Source of the DNA: an uncultured Nitrospinaceae bacterium | GTDB taxonomy: Bacteria > Nitrospinota > Nitrospinia > Nitrospinales > VA-1 | Direction: 5' to 3' | DNA length: 24,439 nucleotides | Assembly (NCBI GenBank): GCA_913043155.1 | Contig: CAJWLY010000004.1 | Span: forward strand, 1 to 24,439 | Shown: in pieces, positions 7,239 to 15,784 of the stretch | How the letters are laid out: each line of letters begins with the position of its first letter | How positions within the stretch are numbered: position 1 is the first letter of the stretch | The notes under the pieces: generated by a model | Database searches by the model: none | What the model was told of the DNA's origin: nothing | The model's input: only the letters and a program-made list of their open reading frames with translations | Made by a program: the position numbers and the translations under genes

Positions 7239-7589
7239 CTACGAACGGGACTGATACAACAACCACACACCCGTTCCAATAAGCAGAACCGCGAAAAACC
7301 GTTTAAAGTTCTGCTCGGACACGTGCTCAAGAATAAAAGGACCGGCCTGCGCCCCAAGCACTCCTCCGAGAGCAAGGAAAACCCCGGTCTTCCAGTCGAC
7401 GTTTCCCACCCGCCAGTGCCCCAGCAGAGACGAAACCGCAACCATGAGCACAAACAGGAACGAGGTTCCTACCGCCACCCGCGCCTCTTTTCCCAAGTGA
7501 AGGAGAAAAGGCACCACCAGAAAACCACCTCCTAGCCCCGACCCCGAGGACAGAACACCGATCAACACTCCCAGCAGAATAGGTATCAT
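7239..7589 (-). CDS. Half-length TSUP (TauE/SafE) family membrane protein
   Basis: 116 residues with about four membrane helices. The start (IPILLGVLIGVLSSGSGLGGGFLVVPFL) carries the glycine-rich first-helix motif of the TauE/SafE family, and VGTSFLFVL and GGVLGAQAG are also typical. Members are usually about 250 residues with two repeats; this one is a single repeat. It would have to form a dimer if functional. Its ATG overlaps the stop codon of the symporter gene by one base (TAATG), which indicates translational coupling. Family members export or import small anions such as sulfite, sulfoacetate or taurine; the substrate here is unknown. Confidence 0.82.
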   Translation of the reverse strand: MIPILLGVLIGVLSSGSGLGGGFLVVPFLLHLGKEARVAVGTSFLFVLMVAVSSLLGHWRVGNVDWKTGVFLALGGVLGAQAGPFILEHVSEQNFKRFFAVLLIGTGVWLLYQSRS

Positions 7590-8824
7590 TATCCGCTCCC
7601 GTCTTCCTCGACATACTTCAGCTCCAGCGTGTCCACCACGGCGGCACCGATGGAATCACCCCAGACGTTGATCGACGTACGCAGGCGGTCGAGAAACCAG
7701 TCGATAGAAAGGAGCATGCCGATCCCTTCCAGCGGCAGGCCCACCGCCTTCAGAACGATCACCATGGTCACAAGACCTGCCTCGGGAATACCCGCTGCCC
7801 CGATCGCCGCCAGGGTTGCAGTCAAAAAAATCAACACCTGTTCCCAAAACCCGAGCGGAATCCCGACCACCTGGGCGATGAAGATCGCTGCAACCGACTC
7901 ATAAAGCGCCGTACCGTTCATGTTCACTGTCGCACCGAGAGGAATAACAAATAAAGTGGTACGGCGCGAGACGCGGTTTTGCTTCTCGACGCATTCAATC
8001 GTCACTGGCAAGGTGGCCGAACTGCTGGCCGTGGACAACGCGGTCGTGATCGCCTCGCTCATGTTTTTGAGATAGACCAGCGGATTTCGCTTGGTGAAAA
8101 AAAACAGGACCAGTGGAAGCGTTACAGCAGCGTGAAAGAGAAGGCCGAGGATCACCGTCGCGGCAAATTTGCCGATTTTGAGCAACTCGGCCAGAAACAG
8201 GTCGCCCCCTCCAGCGGCGCCCAGCTTGGACGCGATCAGTGCAAACACTCCCAGAGGAGCCACATACATCACCAAGTGTACAATCTTCATGATGGCGGCA
8301 TTGATCCCGTCAAAAACGGAAATGACCAGCTTGCCCCTCTCTCCCAAGGTGGTGAGTATTCCACCAAAGACAAGGGAAAACATGATGATCGGGAGAATCT
8401 CCATTTCCGCCATCGAACGGATCAGGTTGGGCGACACGAAACTGTGCAGGATATCCGTGATCCCCACCGACTCCTTTCCCGCAACTTTATCAGGCACGGC
8501 CATAGAGGTCATCTCAACCCCCAGGCCCGGTTGCATGACGTTCACCACCACAATCCCCACCGCCACGGAAAATGCGGTGGTGGATAGAAAATAAGTCAAG
8601 GTGATCATCCCCGTTTTTCCAACCTTGCGGATATCGCCCAGCCCGGCAATACCGACGATCATCGACGACACGACGAGAGGGATCACCAGCATTTTCAGGG
8701 CATCCAAAAACATTTCGCCGATCCAGTCAACAACCAGCATCTGCTCGCCAAATACCCAGCCACATACCCCTCCCAGAACAATTCCGGTGAGCATTAAATA
8801 AAGCAGGATATTATTATTGTTCAC
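7589..8824 (-). CDS. Dicarboxylate/amino acid:cation symporter (GltP/DctA family)
   Basis: 411 residues from the GTG at 8824. This start has AGAGGG seven bases upstream and puts the first helix about eight residues in (NNNNILLYLMLTGIVLG); the frame is open to a GTG at 8896 but lacks a ribosome site there. Family signatures are complete: the serine-rich re-entrant loop (TALSTASSSATLP), the helix-7 motif NMNGTALYESVAAIF, AAIGAAGIPEAGL, and helix 8 DRLRTSINVWGDS, which has the Asp, Arg and Asn positions used for acidic amino acid binding in GltPh. It imports glutamate/aspartate or C4-dicarboxylates with Na+ or H+. It is followed by the coupled TSUP gene. Confidence 0.93.
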   Translation of the reverse strand: MNNNNILLYLMLTGIVLGGVCGWVFGEQMLVVDWIGEMFLDALKMLVIPLVVSSMIVGIAGLGDIRKVGKTGMITLTYFLSTTAFSVAVGIVVVNVMQPGLGVEMTSMAVPDKVAGKESVGITDILHSFVSPNLIRSMAEMEILPIIMFSLVFGGILTTLGERGKLVISVFDGINAAIMKIVHLVMYVAPLGVFALIASKLGAAGGGDLFLAELLKIGKFAATVILGLLFHAAVTLPLVLFFFTKRNPLVYLKNMSEAITTALSTASSSATLPVTIECVEKQNRVSRRTTLFVIPLGATVNMNGTALYESVAAIFIAQVVGIPLGFWEQVLIFLTATLAAIGAAGIPEAGLVTMVIVLKAVGLPLEGIGMLLSIDWFLDRLRTSINVWGDSIGAAVVDTLELKYVEEDGSG

Positions 8825-8936
8825 AAACAAGCCCTCTGTCGTAACCGTTTTGTTGAGCGAAAGGTCTATCCCGTCAACTCCCAGGTAGCCTCGCACTAGC
8901 AGATGTGATTCACAAGCCCTATATTAAAAAATAGGT

Positions 8937-8952
8937 TGTTCCGGCCCGAACA
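8937..8952. promoter_or_regulatory. Operator-like palindrome upstream of citrate synthase
   Basis: TGTTCCGGCCCGAACA pairs at 14 of 16 positions (arms TGTTC/GAACA around GGCC). It lies 50 bases before the citrate synthase start and between the two divergent genes. No confident -10/-35 pair is visible beside it (TATATT at about 8920 is a weak candidate). Confidence 0.4.
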
Positions 8953-9001
8953 TAGCGAACACCCTGTTGGTCGGTGGCCCCTATCTCACCGGAGGAAATC
9001 C

Positions 9002-10288
9002 ATGGCAGAAACTGTCAAGCTCGTCTACCAAGGGAGTACCTACGAATTCCCCGTCGTCGAAGGCAGCCTCGGTGAAAAAGCAGTAGACATCGGCAGCCTG
9101 CGGTCACAGACAGGGCTCGTTACCTTTGATCCTGGATACGCAAGTACGGGGTCCTGCAAAAGCGCCATCACCTTCCTTGACGGTGAAAAAGGGATTCTCC
9201 TCTACCGAGGCATCCCTATCGAACAACTGGCGGAAAAAAGTTCTTTTATCGAAACCGCTTATCTCCTCATTTACGGCGAACTGCCTTCCTGCAAACAGCT
9301 CGACGAGTTCAGTCATCATATCACTCACCACTCAATGGTTCACGAATCGATTAAGAATTTTTATGACGGGTTCCCTAACAACCCGCATCCGATGGCAGTA
9401 GCGAGCGCTGTAGTAGGTTCGCTCGCGACATTTTACCAGAATGAACTGAACGTGCGCGACGAACGGGAGATTGAGATCACCATCCACCGTCTCCTGGCCA
9501 AGCTGCCAACGATCGCCGCTTACAGTTATAAAAAATCCATCGGACAACCCCTTCTCTATCCCGACAACTCGCTTGGGTACTCTGCAAACTTTCTGAAAAT
9601 GATGTTTGGAACTCCCTGCGAAGACTACGAGGTAGACCCCGTTGCAGCGAAAGCCCTGGAGGTGCTGCTGATCCTTCACGCTGATCACGAGCAGAACTGC
9701 TCGACGAGTACCGCACGCCTGGTCGGCAGTTCTATGTGCAACCTTTTCGCGTCGGTGTCGGCGGCCATTTATGCGCTGTGGGGACCGCTTCACGGAGGCG
9801 CCAACCAGGCCGTCATCGAGATGCTTCAAGAAATATACGACGATGGGGGTGATGTGCGTAAATATATCCAGAAAGCCAAGGACTCCGAAGATTCTTTTCG
9901 CCTCATGGGGTTTGGACACCGGGTATACAAAAATTTCGATCCCAGATCAAAGATCATCAAAACCATGGCTCATAAACTTCTGGAAACATCTACGACCAAA
10001 GAGCCGCTTCTGGAGGTGGCGCTGGAATTGGAGGAAGCTGCCCTCAAAGAAAATTATTTTATCGAGAAAAAACTTTATCCCAACGTGGACTTTTATTCCG
10101 GCCTTATCTACAAGGCCCTAAATATTCCTGTCAATATGTTCCCGGTGATGTTCGCCATGGGGCGCCTGCCGGGGTGGATCGCCCAGTGGAAGGAGTTGCA
10201 GGAAGACGAAAACTTCAAGATCGGCCGACCCCGACAGATCTATACCGGGGCGAAGACCAGGGACTATACTCCGATCGAGAAAAGATGA
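9002..10288 (+). CDS. gltA: Citrate synthase
   Basis: 428 residues, almost the same length as E. coli GltA (427). It condenses oxaloacetate and acetyl-CoA to citrate. The catalytic triad is in the expected places: H264 in GPLHGGANQ, H306 in GFGHRVYK and D363 in VDFYSG. The N-terminal small beta domain of hexameric bacterial enzymes is present (FDPGYASTGSCKSAITFLDG). The start chosen is the ATG at 9002, with GGAGG seven bases upstream; the frame extends 22 codons further up, but that stretch overlaps the promoter palindrome and has no ribosome site. It stands alone: the divergent neighbour is the symporter and the convergent one is ClpS. Confidence 0.96.
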   Translation: MAETVKLVYQGSTYEFPVVEGSLGEKAVDIGSLRSQTGLVTFDPGYASTGSCKSAITFLDGEKGILLYRGIPIEQLAEKSSFIETAYLLIYGELPSCKQLDEFSHHITHHSMVHESIKNFYDGFPNNPHPMAVASAVVGSLATFYQNELNVRDEREIEITIHRLLAKLPTIAAYSYKKSIGQPLLYPDNSLGYSANFLKMMFGTPCEDYEVDPVAAKALEVLLILHADHEQNCSTSTARLVGSSMCNLFASVSAAIYALWGPLHGGANQAVIEMLQEIYDDGGDVRKYIQKAKDSEDSFRLMGFGHRVYKNFDPRSKIIKTMAHKLLETSTTKEPLLEVALELEEAALKENYFIEKKLYPNVDFYSGLIYKALNIPVNMFPVMFAMGRLPGWIAQWKELQEDENFKIGRPRQIYTGAKTRDYTPIEKR

Positions 10289-10300
10289 AAAAAATAAGGT

Positions 10301-10627
10301 TCAGGCGGGCTCGATAGTGCACTTGAGGGGAAATTGTTCCAGTGCGGCGGCAGAATGAACTTGTTCGACCTTGAACTCGGCCTGCTCCAGTGGCAGGGTC
10401 ACCACGTGGGCCGCTCCCTTATAGTGTACCTCGTACATTAATTCTTCAGCAGTCGAAAAATCCTTGCTAAAAAGATTCACAAGAATGCGAATGACAAACT
10501 CCATTGTGGTCACATCATCATTCCACATGATCACTCTATAAAGAGGCAGATACGCCTGGCGTGTGGTTGCCTCTCCTTCTGTTTCTTGTTCTGTCCCGGG
10601 AAGTCCCGGTAATGTTTTCGTGCTCAT
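10301..10627 (-). CDS. clpS: ATP-dependent Clp protease adaptor ClpS
   Basis: 108 residues from the ATG at 10627. ClpS delivers N-degron substrates to ClpAP in the cytoplasm. The core motifs are visible: YRVIMWNDDVTTMEFVIRIL (the substrate-binding NDD), ELMYEVHYKG with the conserved His, and a PLKCTIEP end. A flexible acidic/threonine-rich N-terminus precedes the core, as is usual. The frame extends upstream to a TTG at 10675, which would add 16 residues; neither start has a good ribosome site. No clpA follows inside the window. It converges on citrate synthase. Confidence 0.93.
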   Translation of the reverse strand: MSTKTLPGLPGTEQETEGEATTRQAYLPLYRVIMWNDDVTTMEFVIRILVNLFSKDFSTAEELMYEVHYKGAAHVVTLPLEQAEFKVEQVHSAAALEQFPLKCTIEPA

Positions 10628-10775
10628 AACAACGTCATCGACATAAGGACTTGAAGTTCGATCCAAAATACGCAAAAGGGGCTGATTCTAGATCTCCACT
10701 TTCACTATTCGTAATTATATTAAAAGATAGGAGAGGACGATTTCAACTTTTTTGACCCTGAACACGGTCCGAGCA

Positions 10776-11687
10776 ATGAGTTTCAAACCATTGAAACCAA
10801 ACTCTATTCTAGCCACCCTGCTGGCGGGGGCACTTTTTTTCTCCCTCTTTCTGCGGGATGGGCATTCATTCCCTCCTGAACCTGCCAACCTGCCGCCTGG
10901 GGAATACGTCGCATTCCAACCTAACGGCGATATCCGACGCTTCATTGGCGAAACACTTCATATCGATATCAGCTTCCTCTGGTTCGAAAATGCCGCAACG
11001 GCCCGAGTCAGACTCTATGAACAAGACGGGGTGATTTACTCTACCCTGGAAGCGGAAACGAGCGGATTTGTCGGTTTTCTCACCGACTATCGCAAACACT
11101 ATTACAAGGCCACCTTCGATATTATGGACAACGGGAAACGCGTACGCTCAAGAAAGTTTGAGCGCAAGGTCATCATAGGCGGTCAGGAAGAGCAAACCCG
11201 TAACATTTTCGATTACGACACACACACTCACTGGTGGTACAAAGAAATCGACGGCGAACAAGTTGGAAACGGAAGCCGCGACATTCCCCGAAATGTCTGT
11301 TTCGATGACATCCTCGCCGTATTTTACAATTTTAGGAACGGAATCTATGGCAAGGTGGATAAAGGAACCCGATACACAATCCACACCGTTCCCGAAAAGG
11401 GAGTGGATAAGATCCAAGTTCACATAATGAACCCAAGCGAACAAAAGGGTTTTATGTCACAGGAAGGGAGAAAAAACAGGGAAGAATTTTTACTGAAGGT
11501 CATCATCCCAAAAGAAATTTTTCACACCAAAACCGGGGAGCTTTTATTCTGGAGCTCCAAACACCTCATCCCCCTGGAAACCACTGTTAAGGATTACATT
11601 CTCCTTGGGGACCTCCACGCAAAATTGAATCGGCGTACTACCGACGACAGCCTCAAAATATCTACTGAAAAAGTCGGGTTGAAATAA
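10776..11687 (+). CDS. Exported DUF3108-like protein
   Basis: 303 residues from the ATG at 10776 (a TTG eight codons upstream is possible). An N-terminal hydrophobic stretch (SILATLLAGALFFSLFL) is a signal peptide or anchor. The rest fits DUF3108: an early GETLHIDISFLWFENAATA strand, then TDYRKHYYKATFDIM, a conserved Asp-Ile-Leu-Ala-Val-Phe-Tyr segment near residue 190, and a KDYILLGDLHAKL end. These periplasmic or outer-envelope proteins are beta-rich and of unknown function. The gene is single and ends at a short GC hairpin facing the minus-strand genes. Confidence 0.65.
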   Translation: MSFKPLKPNSILATLLAGALFFSLFLRDGHSFPPEPANLPPGEYVAFQPNGDIRRFIGETLHIDISFLWFENAATARVRLYEQDGVIYSTLEAETSGFVGFLTDYRKHYYKATFDIMDNGKRVRSRKFERKVIIGGQEEQTRNIFDYDTHTHWWYKEIDGEQVGNGSRDIPRNVCFDDILAVFYNFRNGIYGKVDKGTRYTIHTVPEKGVDKIQVHIMNPSEQKGFMSQEGRKNREEFLLKVIIPKEIFHTKTGELLFWSSKHLIPLETTVKDYILLGDLHAKLNRRTTDDSLKISTEKVGLK

Positions 11688-11692
11688 TAACT

Positions 11693-11709
11693 ACCCCTCA
11701 GGGCGGGGT
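11693..11709. terminator. Short GC hairpin between convergent genes
   Basis: ACCCC (11693-11697) pairs with GGGGT (11705-11709) around a 7-base loop, between the stop codons of two convergent genes. There is no T-run, so termination is only inferred from position. Confidence 0.35.
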
Positions 11710-11716
11710 CTAGCAT

Positions 11717-12061
11717 TTAGCAGTCGAAGGTCGGGAGCGGTGGGTCTTTCCAAATATCCAACTCCGTGGTCTCGTCGAGTTTCACTTCGCCAAACTCAAC
11801 CGAATAGGGTGGAGCGTTTTCACATTCGTAATCTACTGTAACCTTGCGAAGCAACCACTCGTCCTTTTTTGGCCCGATCAGAGCCAACGAGTGCGCAAAA
11901 CTATTCACTTCAAATCCACCCTCGAACACCTCTCCCGTTCCGGTTCCGCCGGAAACGTTTTCAAAGGGAATCTGGTGACTATTGATATTGAACAAAACGA
12001 GGCCTTCCATCCCCGGGTCTCCCGTTTCGATTCGAATCTTAAACTGATTCAGTTTCGGCAT
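11717..12061 (-). CDS. Small protein of unknown function downstream of nfu
   Basis: 114 residues, soluble, acidic, no signal peptide. The composition (KIRIETGDPGMEGLVLFNIN, GGTGTGEVFEGGFEVNSFAHSLALIGP) suggests a beta-rich fold. One cysteine sits in the middle (YECENAP), and the last residue is also Cys. I do not recognise the family. The ATG lies 14 bases after the stop of the Nfu gene, so the two are very likely co-transcribed. A role connected with Fe-S cluster handling is an inference from position only. Confidence 0.72.
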   Translation of the reverse strand: MPKLNQFKIRIETGDPGMEGLVLFNINSHQIPFENVSGGTGTGEVFEGGFEVNSFAHSLALIGPKKDEWLLRKVTVDYECENAPPYSVEFGEVKLDETTELDIWKDPPLPTFDC

Positions 12062-12075
12062 AGTTCGTCCATCCC

Positions 12076-12870
12076 TCAGAAGTAGGGGTTCAGTCCCGCT
12101 GTATGGTCGGTTTCATCGAAAATGGCGCCAACCTGGGGAACAAATTTACGAAAAGAGCCGTGGATACCCTGCTTCAGTGTTACATCGGCGGCGCTACACC
12201 CCTGGCACCCGCCCCCCATCTGAATGGTGATCGTATTCCCTTTGACCTTTTCCAGGGTGATGCGTCCACCATGCCCTGCTACTCCGGGGTTCACCTCTTC
12301 GTCGATGGCTTTTTGGATTCCGTGACGGACCGCCTCCTCCGACGGCATTTCATTAACGATCGTCTCCGCGATCAGGTCCCCTCCCTCTTCCAGAGCCTCG
12401 CGGATGGCGGCTCCGATTTCTGCCCCCAGTGGTTTCCAATCGAATATGGTTTTATCCTTGCGCGTAACCGTCACAGTCGCCTCATGGATGAGGACCGACT
12501 CCACGTCGTCAAGGCTGAATAATCGTTCTGTCAAAGGCGACCCGGCGGCACTTTCAAAGGTGGGAAACCACCAGGAATAACCGGGAAGCAAAGGTCGGTT
12601 AACCATGAACAGGCATTGGTCACCGGTGGTGGATGGCTGGGCACGGATCAGAACTTTTTCAGGGTCGTCGGGAGGGAAAAGGTCGTTCGAAGCAACCGGA
12701 GCGCGGATCACCCGGCGTATCACTGGTGCCTCGGTCTTATTGGGAGGATGCTCTGGGTTCGTGACGAGGGACTCAATTGGGGAATCCTCCGTTCCGGCGA
12801 CGGGAGACGTCTCTTCAAGCTCCCCACCCGACCCCGAAAACATATTCTTTATGTTCTTAATGAAATTCAC
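12076..12870 (-). CDS. Nfu-type iron-sulfur cluster scaffold/carrier
   Basis: 264 residues from a GTG with AGGA just upstream. A variable N-terminal linker of about 70 residues precedes an Nfu N-terminal domain (VLIRAQPSTTGDQCLFMVNRP to KPLGAEIGAAIREAL). The NifU C-terminal domain follows, GGRITLEKVKGNTITIQMGGGCQGC, given here in parts as GGRITLEKVKG and GGGCQGC. The CxxC pair binds a 4Fe-4S or 2Fe-2S cluster between two subunits for delivery to apo-proteins in the cytoplasm. The extra N-terminal linker is longer than in mitochondrial-type Nfu. It is followed 14 bases later by a small unknown gene. Confidence 0.9.
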   Translation of the reverse strand: MNFIKNIKNMFSGSGGELEETSPVAGTEDSPIESLVTNPEHPPNKTEAPVIRRVIRAPVASNDLFPPDDPEKVLIRAQPSTTGDQCLFMVNRPLLPGYSWWFPTFESAAGSPLTERLFSLDDVESVLIHEATVTVTRKDKTIFDWKPLGAEIGAAIREALEEGGDLIAETIVNEMPSEEAVRHGIQKAIDEEVNPGVAGHGGRITLEKVKGNTITIQMGGGCQGCSAADVTLKQGIHGSFRKFVPQVGAIFDETDHTAGLNPYF

Positions 12871-12970
12871 TATCGTCCTAGAAATGGTTCACAGTACACG
12901 GCCAAGCAATGTACCGTCTATGAAGATGCAGATGGCCCCTGAAACGTTGCAAGAAACAATGACCCAAAAG

Positions 12971-13684
12971 TTAAGTTTTTGACGCCACCAGTGCAATGCG
13001 GTAAGGGAAGTGCCGATGCACTTCGAACTGTTTAACGCCTGCCTCACGCGCCATCTCCGCCATTTCCTTCGGAGTGAAGGCGTTCATCACCGAAACGGGG
13101 CCATCATGCCGGGTGAGACGGTTTTTCGTCACCAGGCGGGTGAGAATGAAAATCGATATATAAGCCACGCGACTCCGATGCAGGTCGTTGATAATGAACC
13201 CACACCGCCCCATAAAATCAGCCGCACGTAAAATACCGATCGCCTCGTTACGTGAAAAGTGGTGCAGGGAAAGCGAGTTGATGACAAGATCAAAACTGTT
13301 CTCGCCGAATGGCGGTGAGTGGACATTTCCCTGAACCAGATCAATTTCTGGGTAGCCGCAGATCCCTTCGCGCGCGTAATTCAGCATTTTACGGTTTATG
13401 TCAAGTGCGGTGACCCGTACTGGAACCTGACGCCTACGCGAAAAATCGACAATGGCAACGGGCTGGTCGGCAGAACCTGTGGCCAAGTCCAAAATCGTGA
13501 ATGGCCTCTCTGACCGATGACTTTTTAGAAAGGAACGGATGTGGTGAAGGAGAACGCGGTACCCACTTAGATAGCGATTGACCCGGCGCACATCAGACAG
13601 GCTTTCCCGGACTTCATCAAACGGCGCTTCATCGAGGTCGAGCAGTTCTACTCTCAGGTTACGCGGGGGGGGAGGAAATATCAT
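12971..13684 (-). CDS. Class I SAM-dependent methyltransferase
   Basis: 237 residues. Class I methyltransferase motifs in order: ILDLATGSADQP (motif I), VTALDINRKMLNYAR (motif II), DLVQGNVHSPPFGENSFDLVINSLSLHHF (motifs III-IV, given here as DLVQGNVHSPPF and FDLVINSLSLHHF), then a loop with INDLHRS and a second hydrophobic segment. It resembles UbiE-like small-molecule methyltransferases. The substrate is not predictable from sequence. It follows fxsA at 22 bases on the same strand, so the two may share a transcript. Confidence 0.86.
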   Translation of the reverse strand: MIFPPPPRNLRVELLDLDEAPFDEVRESLSDVRRVNRYLSGYRVLLHHIRSFLKSHRSERPFTILDLATGSADQPVAIVDFSRRRQVPVRVTALDINRKMLNYAREGICGYPEIDLVQGNVHSPPFGENSFDLVINSLSLHHFSRNEAIGILRAADFMGRCGFIINDLHRSRVAYISIFILTRLVTKNRLTRHDGPVSVMNAFTPKEMAEMAREAGVKQFEVHRHFPYRIALVASKT

Positions 13685-13706
13685 GGAGCGCGCCCGGCCA
13701 GCGAAA

Positions 13707-14102
13707 TCAGTCCTTAAAGAAAAAATACAGTTCGCTTTGGGAAATCTTTTTTTTCACCATGTTCTGCGCGATTTCCCGGAAAATGCCCCGCGTCATGGGG
13801 ATGGCGATTAGAAGCCCCAGGAAATCGGTGATCACCCCGGGGGTAATAAGTAAAACGCTGGACACAACCATCACCGCACCGTTGAGCACGTCGTCTCCGG
13901 GAACGGTGCGCGATCGCAGGTGCCATTGCATCTTTTCAATATATTCGTTGCCCCAGCTTCGCCCCAGAACCATGCCCAACAGAAACGTGAACATACACCA
14001 GGAGATCGTATTCAGAATGCTGATGTATCCGCCCACCACCTTCAAAAGATATAATTCGATGGCCGTTCCCATCGCGAAAAAAGCTCCGGTCGCTAAAGAC
14101 AT
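13707..14102 (-). CDS. fxsA: FxsA family membrane protein
   Basis: 131 residues with a pattern of three to four membrane helices. Typical FxsA features are AIELYLLKVVGGYISIL in the first helix pair and the strongly conserved SSVLLITPGVITDFLGLLIAIP near residue 85, split here as LLITPGVITDFLG. E. coli FxsA relieves exclusion of phage T7 by the F plasmid; the general cellular role is unclear. The ATG has AAGGA upstream, and a TTGACA promoter lies 80 bases before it. The methyltransferase gene follows. Confidence 0.9.
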   Translation of the reverse strand: MSLATGAFFAMGTAIELYLLKVVGGYISILNTISWCMFTFLLGMVLGRSWGNEYIEKMQWHLRSRTVPGDDVLNGAVMVVSSVLLITPGVITDFLGLLIAIPMTRGIFREIAQNMVKKKISQSELYFFFKD

Positions 14103-14179
14103 AAAACGATTTCCTTAAGGTAATTGGGAACTAATTTTACACATTGAAACACCTGCAACGTCCATCCCAAAACCGCATC

Positions 14180-14207
14180 AACATATCACGCCCCAACCAC
14201 CTGTCAA
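14180..14207 (-). promoter_or_regulatory. Promoter for fxsA
   Basis: Read on the minus strand: a perfect TTGACA (14202-14207), a 16-base spacer and TATGTT (14180-14185). The start codon of fxsA is at 14102. Confidence 0.5.
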
Positions 14208-14236
14208 CCCTCTGCACCGCTTCCAAAAAAACAGAA

Positions 14237-15493
14237 CTATTTTTTCCTCGACTTTTGCTCTTCCCAATTTCGGGTCGCTTCTTCCGCATTCATGAGCTGG
14301 AAACACTGACGGTTGAGAACGGGATGAACCGTAAAAATGGGTGTATTAAAAGGGATAAAGGCGCTGTCTGTTCCTGGACTGAGCTGGAGGTGCATGTTGA
14401 CGAAATTAAAGCTCAACCCCTCCTGCCAGGGTTCCTTGGATGATTCGACATAAGCCGGAATCTTGTCGGACGCGTGTGTGCGGGTCATCAGGCCTGACCC
14501 TCCCTGCAACCCGTACTCATGCAAGTCCGGGGCGCCCTGGACCAAAACGGATACCTTTGAAGCATCGAACCAGATCTTAAAATTGCAAACCACCTGGAGG
14601 AAAGCCCCAAGACTCACTGTCCGTTCCAGCACGGCACGCGGATAACTAAATTCGAGTGGATTCTCTGGAGATGGGTCCCCAAACTGGTACTTGAACTCGG
14701 GTTCCTTAACCCGAGACGCAGAGACAAATAAAAGGTTGGGATCGTCGAGATCAATCGGAAGAACTTCCCCGTCATTGTAGCTTAAGAGCTTGTCCCTATC
14801 GTAAGCCAACGGAAACGAATACCCTGTCTTGGAGTAATAGACACGCACCCCTGCCTCCAATGGTTCTTCGGCCTTGCGGGTGATTTTGAGATCAAACGGA
14901 AGCATCAGGTGGAACGCATTGGCGCGCGAATTCATGAATGGTCCACAGGCACCAGGAAACTCGCGATGCACATCTTCATTATTCGGCTCAAACTTGCGCG
15001 CTCCGCCCGTGAAATGCTGCCCTGCCTTAGCTTCCTTCGTTAGGTGGTATTTTTTTTGGTAGTAGGCTCCCGCCCTTTTCTGCGCAACGTCGAGAAAATA
15101 ATCGGGAACATCAGTCTGCACAATCAGTAACTGCTTGTCGATGGGTTGTCCGGCCGGACGCATCGCCTCGTTATAAATCTCGAGTTCCGCCTTGGTCTTA
15201 CGGATATCATAATCCAACTGGCGCGCCAGATCCGGATTAGAGTATTGAGTCCGGTCCAGCAATTCTTTTGCCCGTTGCAGGAGTTCGAGTTTCTGGGTAT
15301 AGCGTTTCGGTTCGGGGGCAAATGCCTGAATGACCGCCATTAAAAGATTGAACTGCTCCTCAGGTAACAGGCCCAACCCTTCGATGTCATGTTCCTTGAT
15401 GAAGGTGAACGCCAGCGCACCGAAGCATTCTTCGCGACGAATGCTCAAGGTCAAAAGATAATTGACGTAACCGCGTGCTTCCTTTAAATCCAT
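14237..15493 (-). CDS. Large soluble protein of unknown function
   Basis: 418 residues. There is no signal peptide or membrane helix. The N-terminal 150 residues are mostly helical and charged (RREECFGALAFTFIKEHDIEGL, QKLELLQRAKELLDRTQ, KTKAELEIYNEAMR). The rest is mixed, rich in aromatics and prolines, and looks beta-structured (FHLMLPFDLKITRK, GVRVYYSKTGYSFPL, LEFSYPRAVLERTVSLG). Only a few cysteines, none in a CxxC pair. I do not recognise the family. The ATG has GAGGT nine bases upstream. The gene has its own promoter region with a palindrome (15541-15556) and no functional partner next to it. Confidence 0.85.
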   Translation of the reverse strand: MDLKEARGYVNYLLTLSIRREECFGALAFTFIKEHDIEGLGLLPEEQFNLLMAVIQAFAPEPKRYTQKLELLQRAKELLDRTQYSNPDLARQLDYDIRKTKAELEIYNEAMRPAGQPIDKQLLIVQTDVPDYFLDVAQKRAGAYYQKKYHLTKEAKAGQHFTGGARKFEPNNEDVHREFPGACGPFMNSRANAFHLMLPFDLKITRKAEEPLEAGVRVYYSKTGYSFPLAYDRDKLLSYNDGEVLPIDLDDPNLLFVSASRVKEPEFKYQFGDPSPENPLEFSYPRAVLERTVSLGAFLQVVCNFKIWFDASKVSVLVQGAPDLHEYGLQGGSGLMTRTHASDKIPAYVESSKEPWQEGLSFNFVNMHLQLSPGTDSAFIPFNTPIFTVHPVLNRQCFQLMNAEEATRNWEEQKSRKK

Positions 15494-15784
15494 ACTGAAA
15501 TACCTCTAAGTTGCAGTTTCAGCGCGCTGGCCTATTATCGCTAGGAATTCCCCTAGTTATAATGGGAAAATGCCTGATAATATTGCATTTTATCGGTAAA
15601 CAAACAAGAAAAAATCTCGGGGCCACGATCAGAGAAAACGTCGTTATAAATGTTTTCACTTACTCAAAAAATATTGAACGAGGGGTCCCTCACGCACGGA
15701 GACCTGAACAACAAATTTCTTTCCCTGAGTGGACGAAATGGCCGAGTGAGAGGTGTTTCAATATTCCTCGTAATCTAGTGCTAA
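15494..15784. other. Intergenic region with operator-like palindrome and a long inverted repeat
   Basis: Two structures are visible. CTAGG-AATTCC-CCTAG (15541-15556, GGAATTCC core) lies next to ATTATAAC (minus -10 candidate TATAAC at 15556-15561), about 50-65 bases before the orphan gene start. A second, longer inverted repeat has AATATTGAA (15670-15678) matching TTCAATATT (15757-15765), with inner arms CCCTCAC (15687-15693) and GTGAGAGG (15746-15753). A 101-codon frame across it on the plus strand has no ribosome site and is not taken as a gene. Confidence 0.55.

Noticed and set aside
7979..8587. 202-codon plus-strand frame
   Set aside because: Antisense shadow of the symporter, low-complexity Gln/His/Arg composition.
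8936..9001. Upstream extension of citrate synthase
   Set aside because: No ribosome site, covers the palindrome; GGAGG before the ATG at 9002 decides the start, and the length then matches the family.
9332..9919. 195-codon minus-strand frame
   Set aside because: Antisense to the citrate synthase active-site region.
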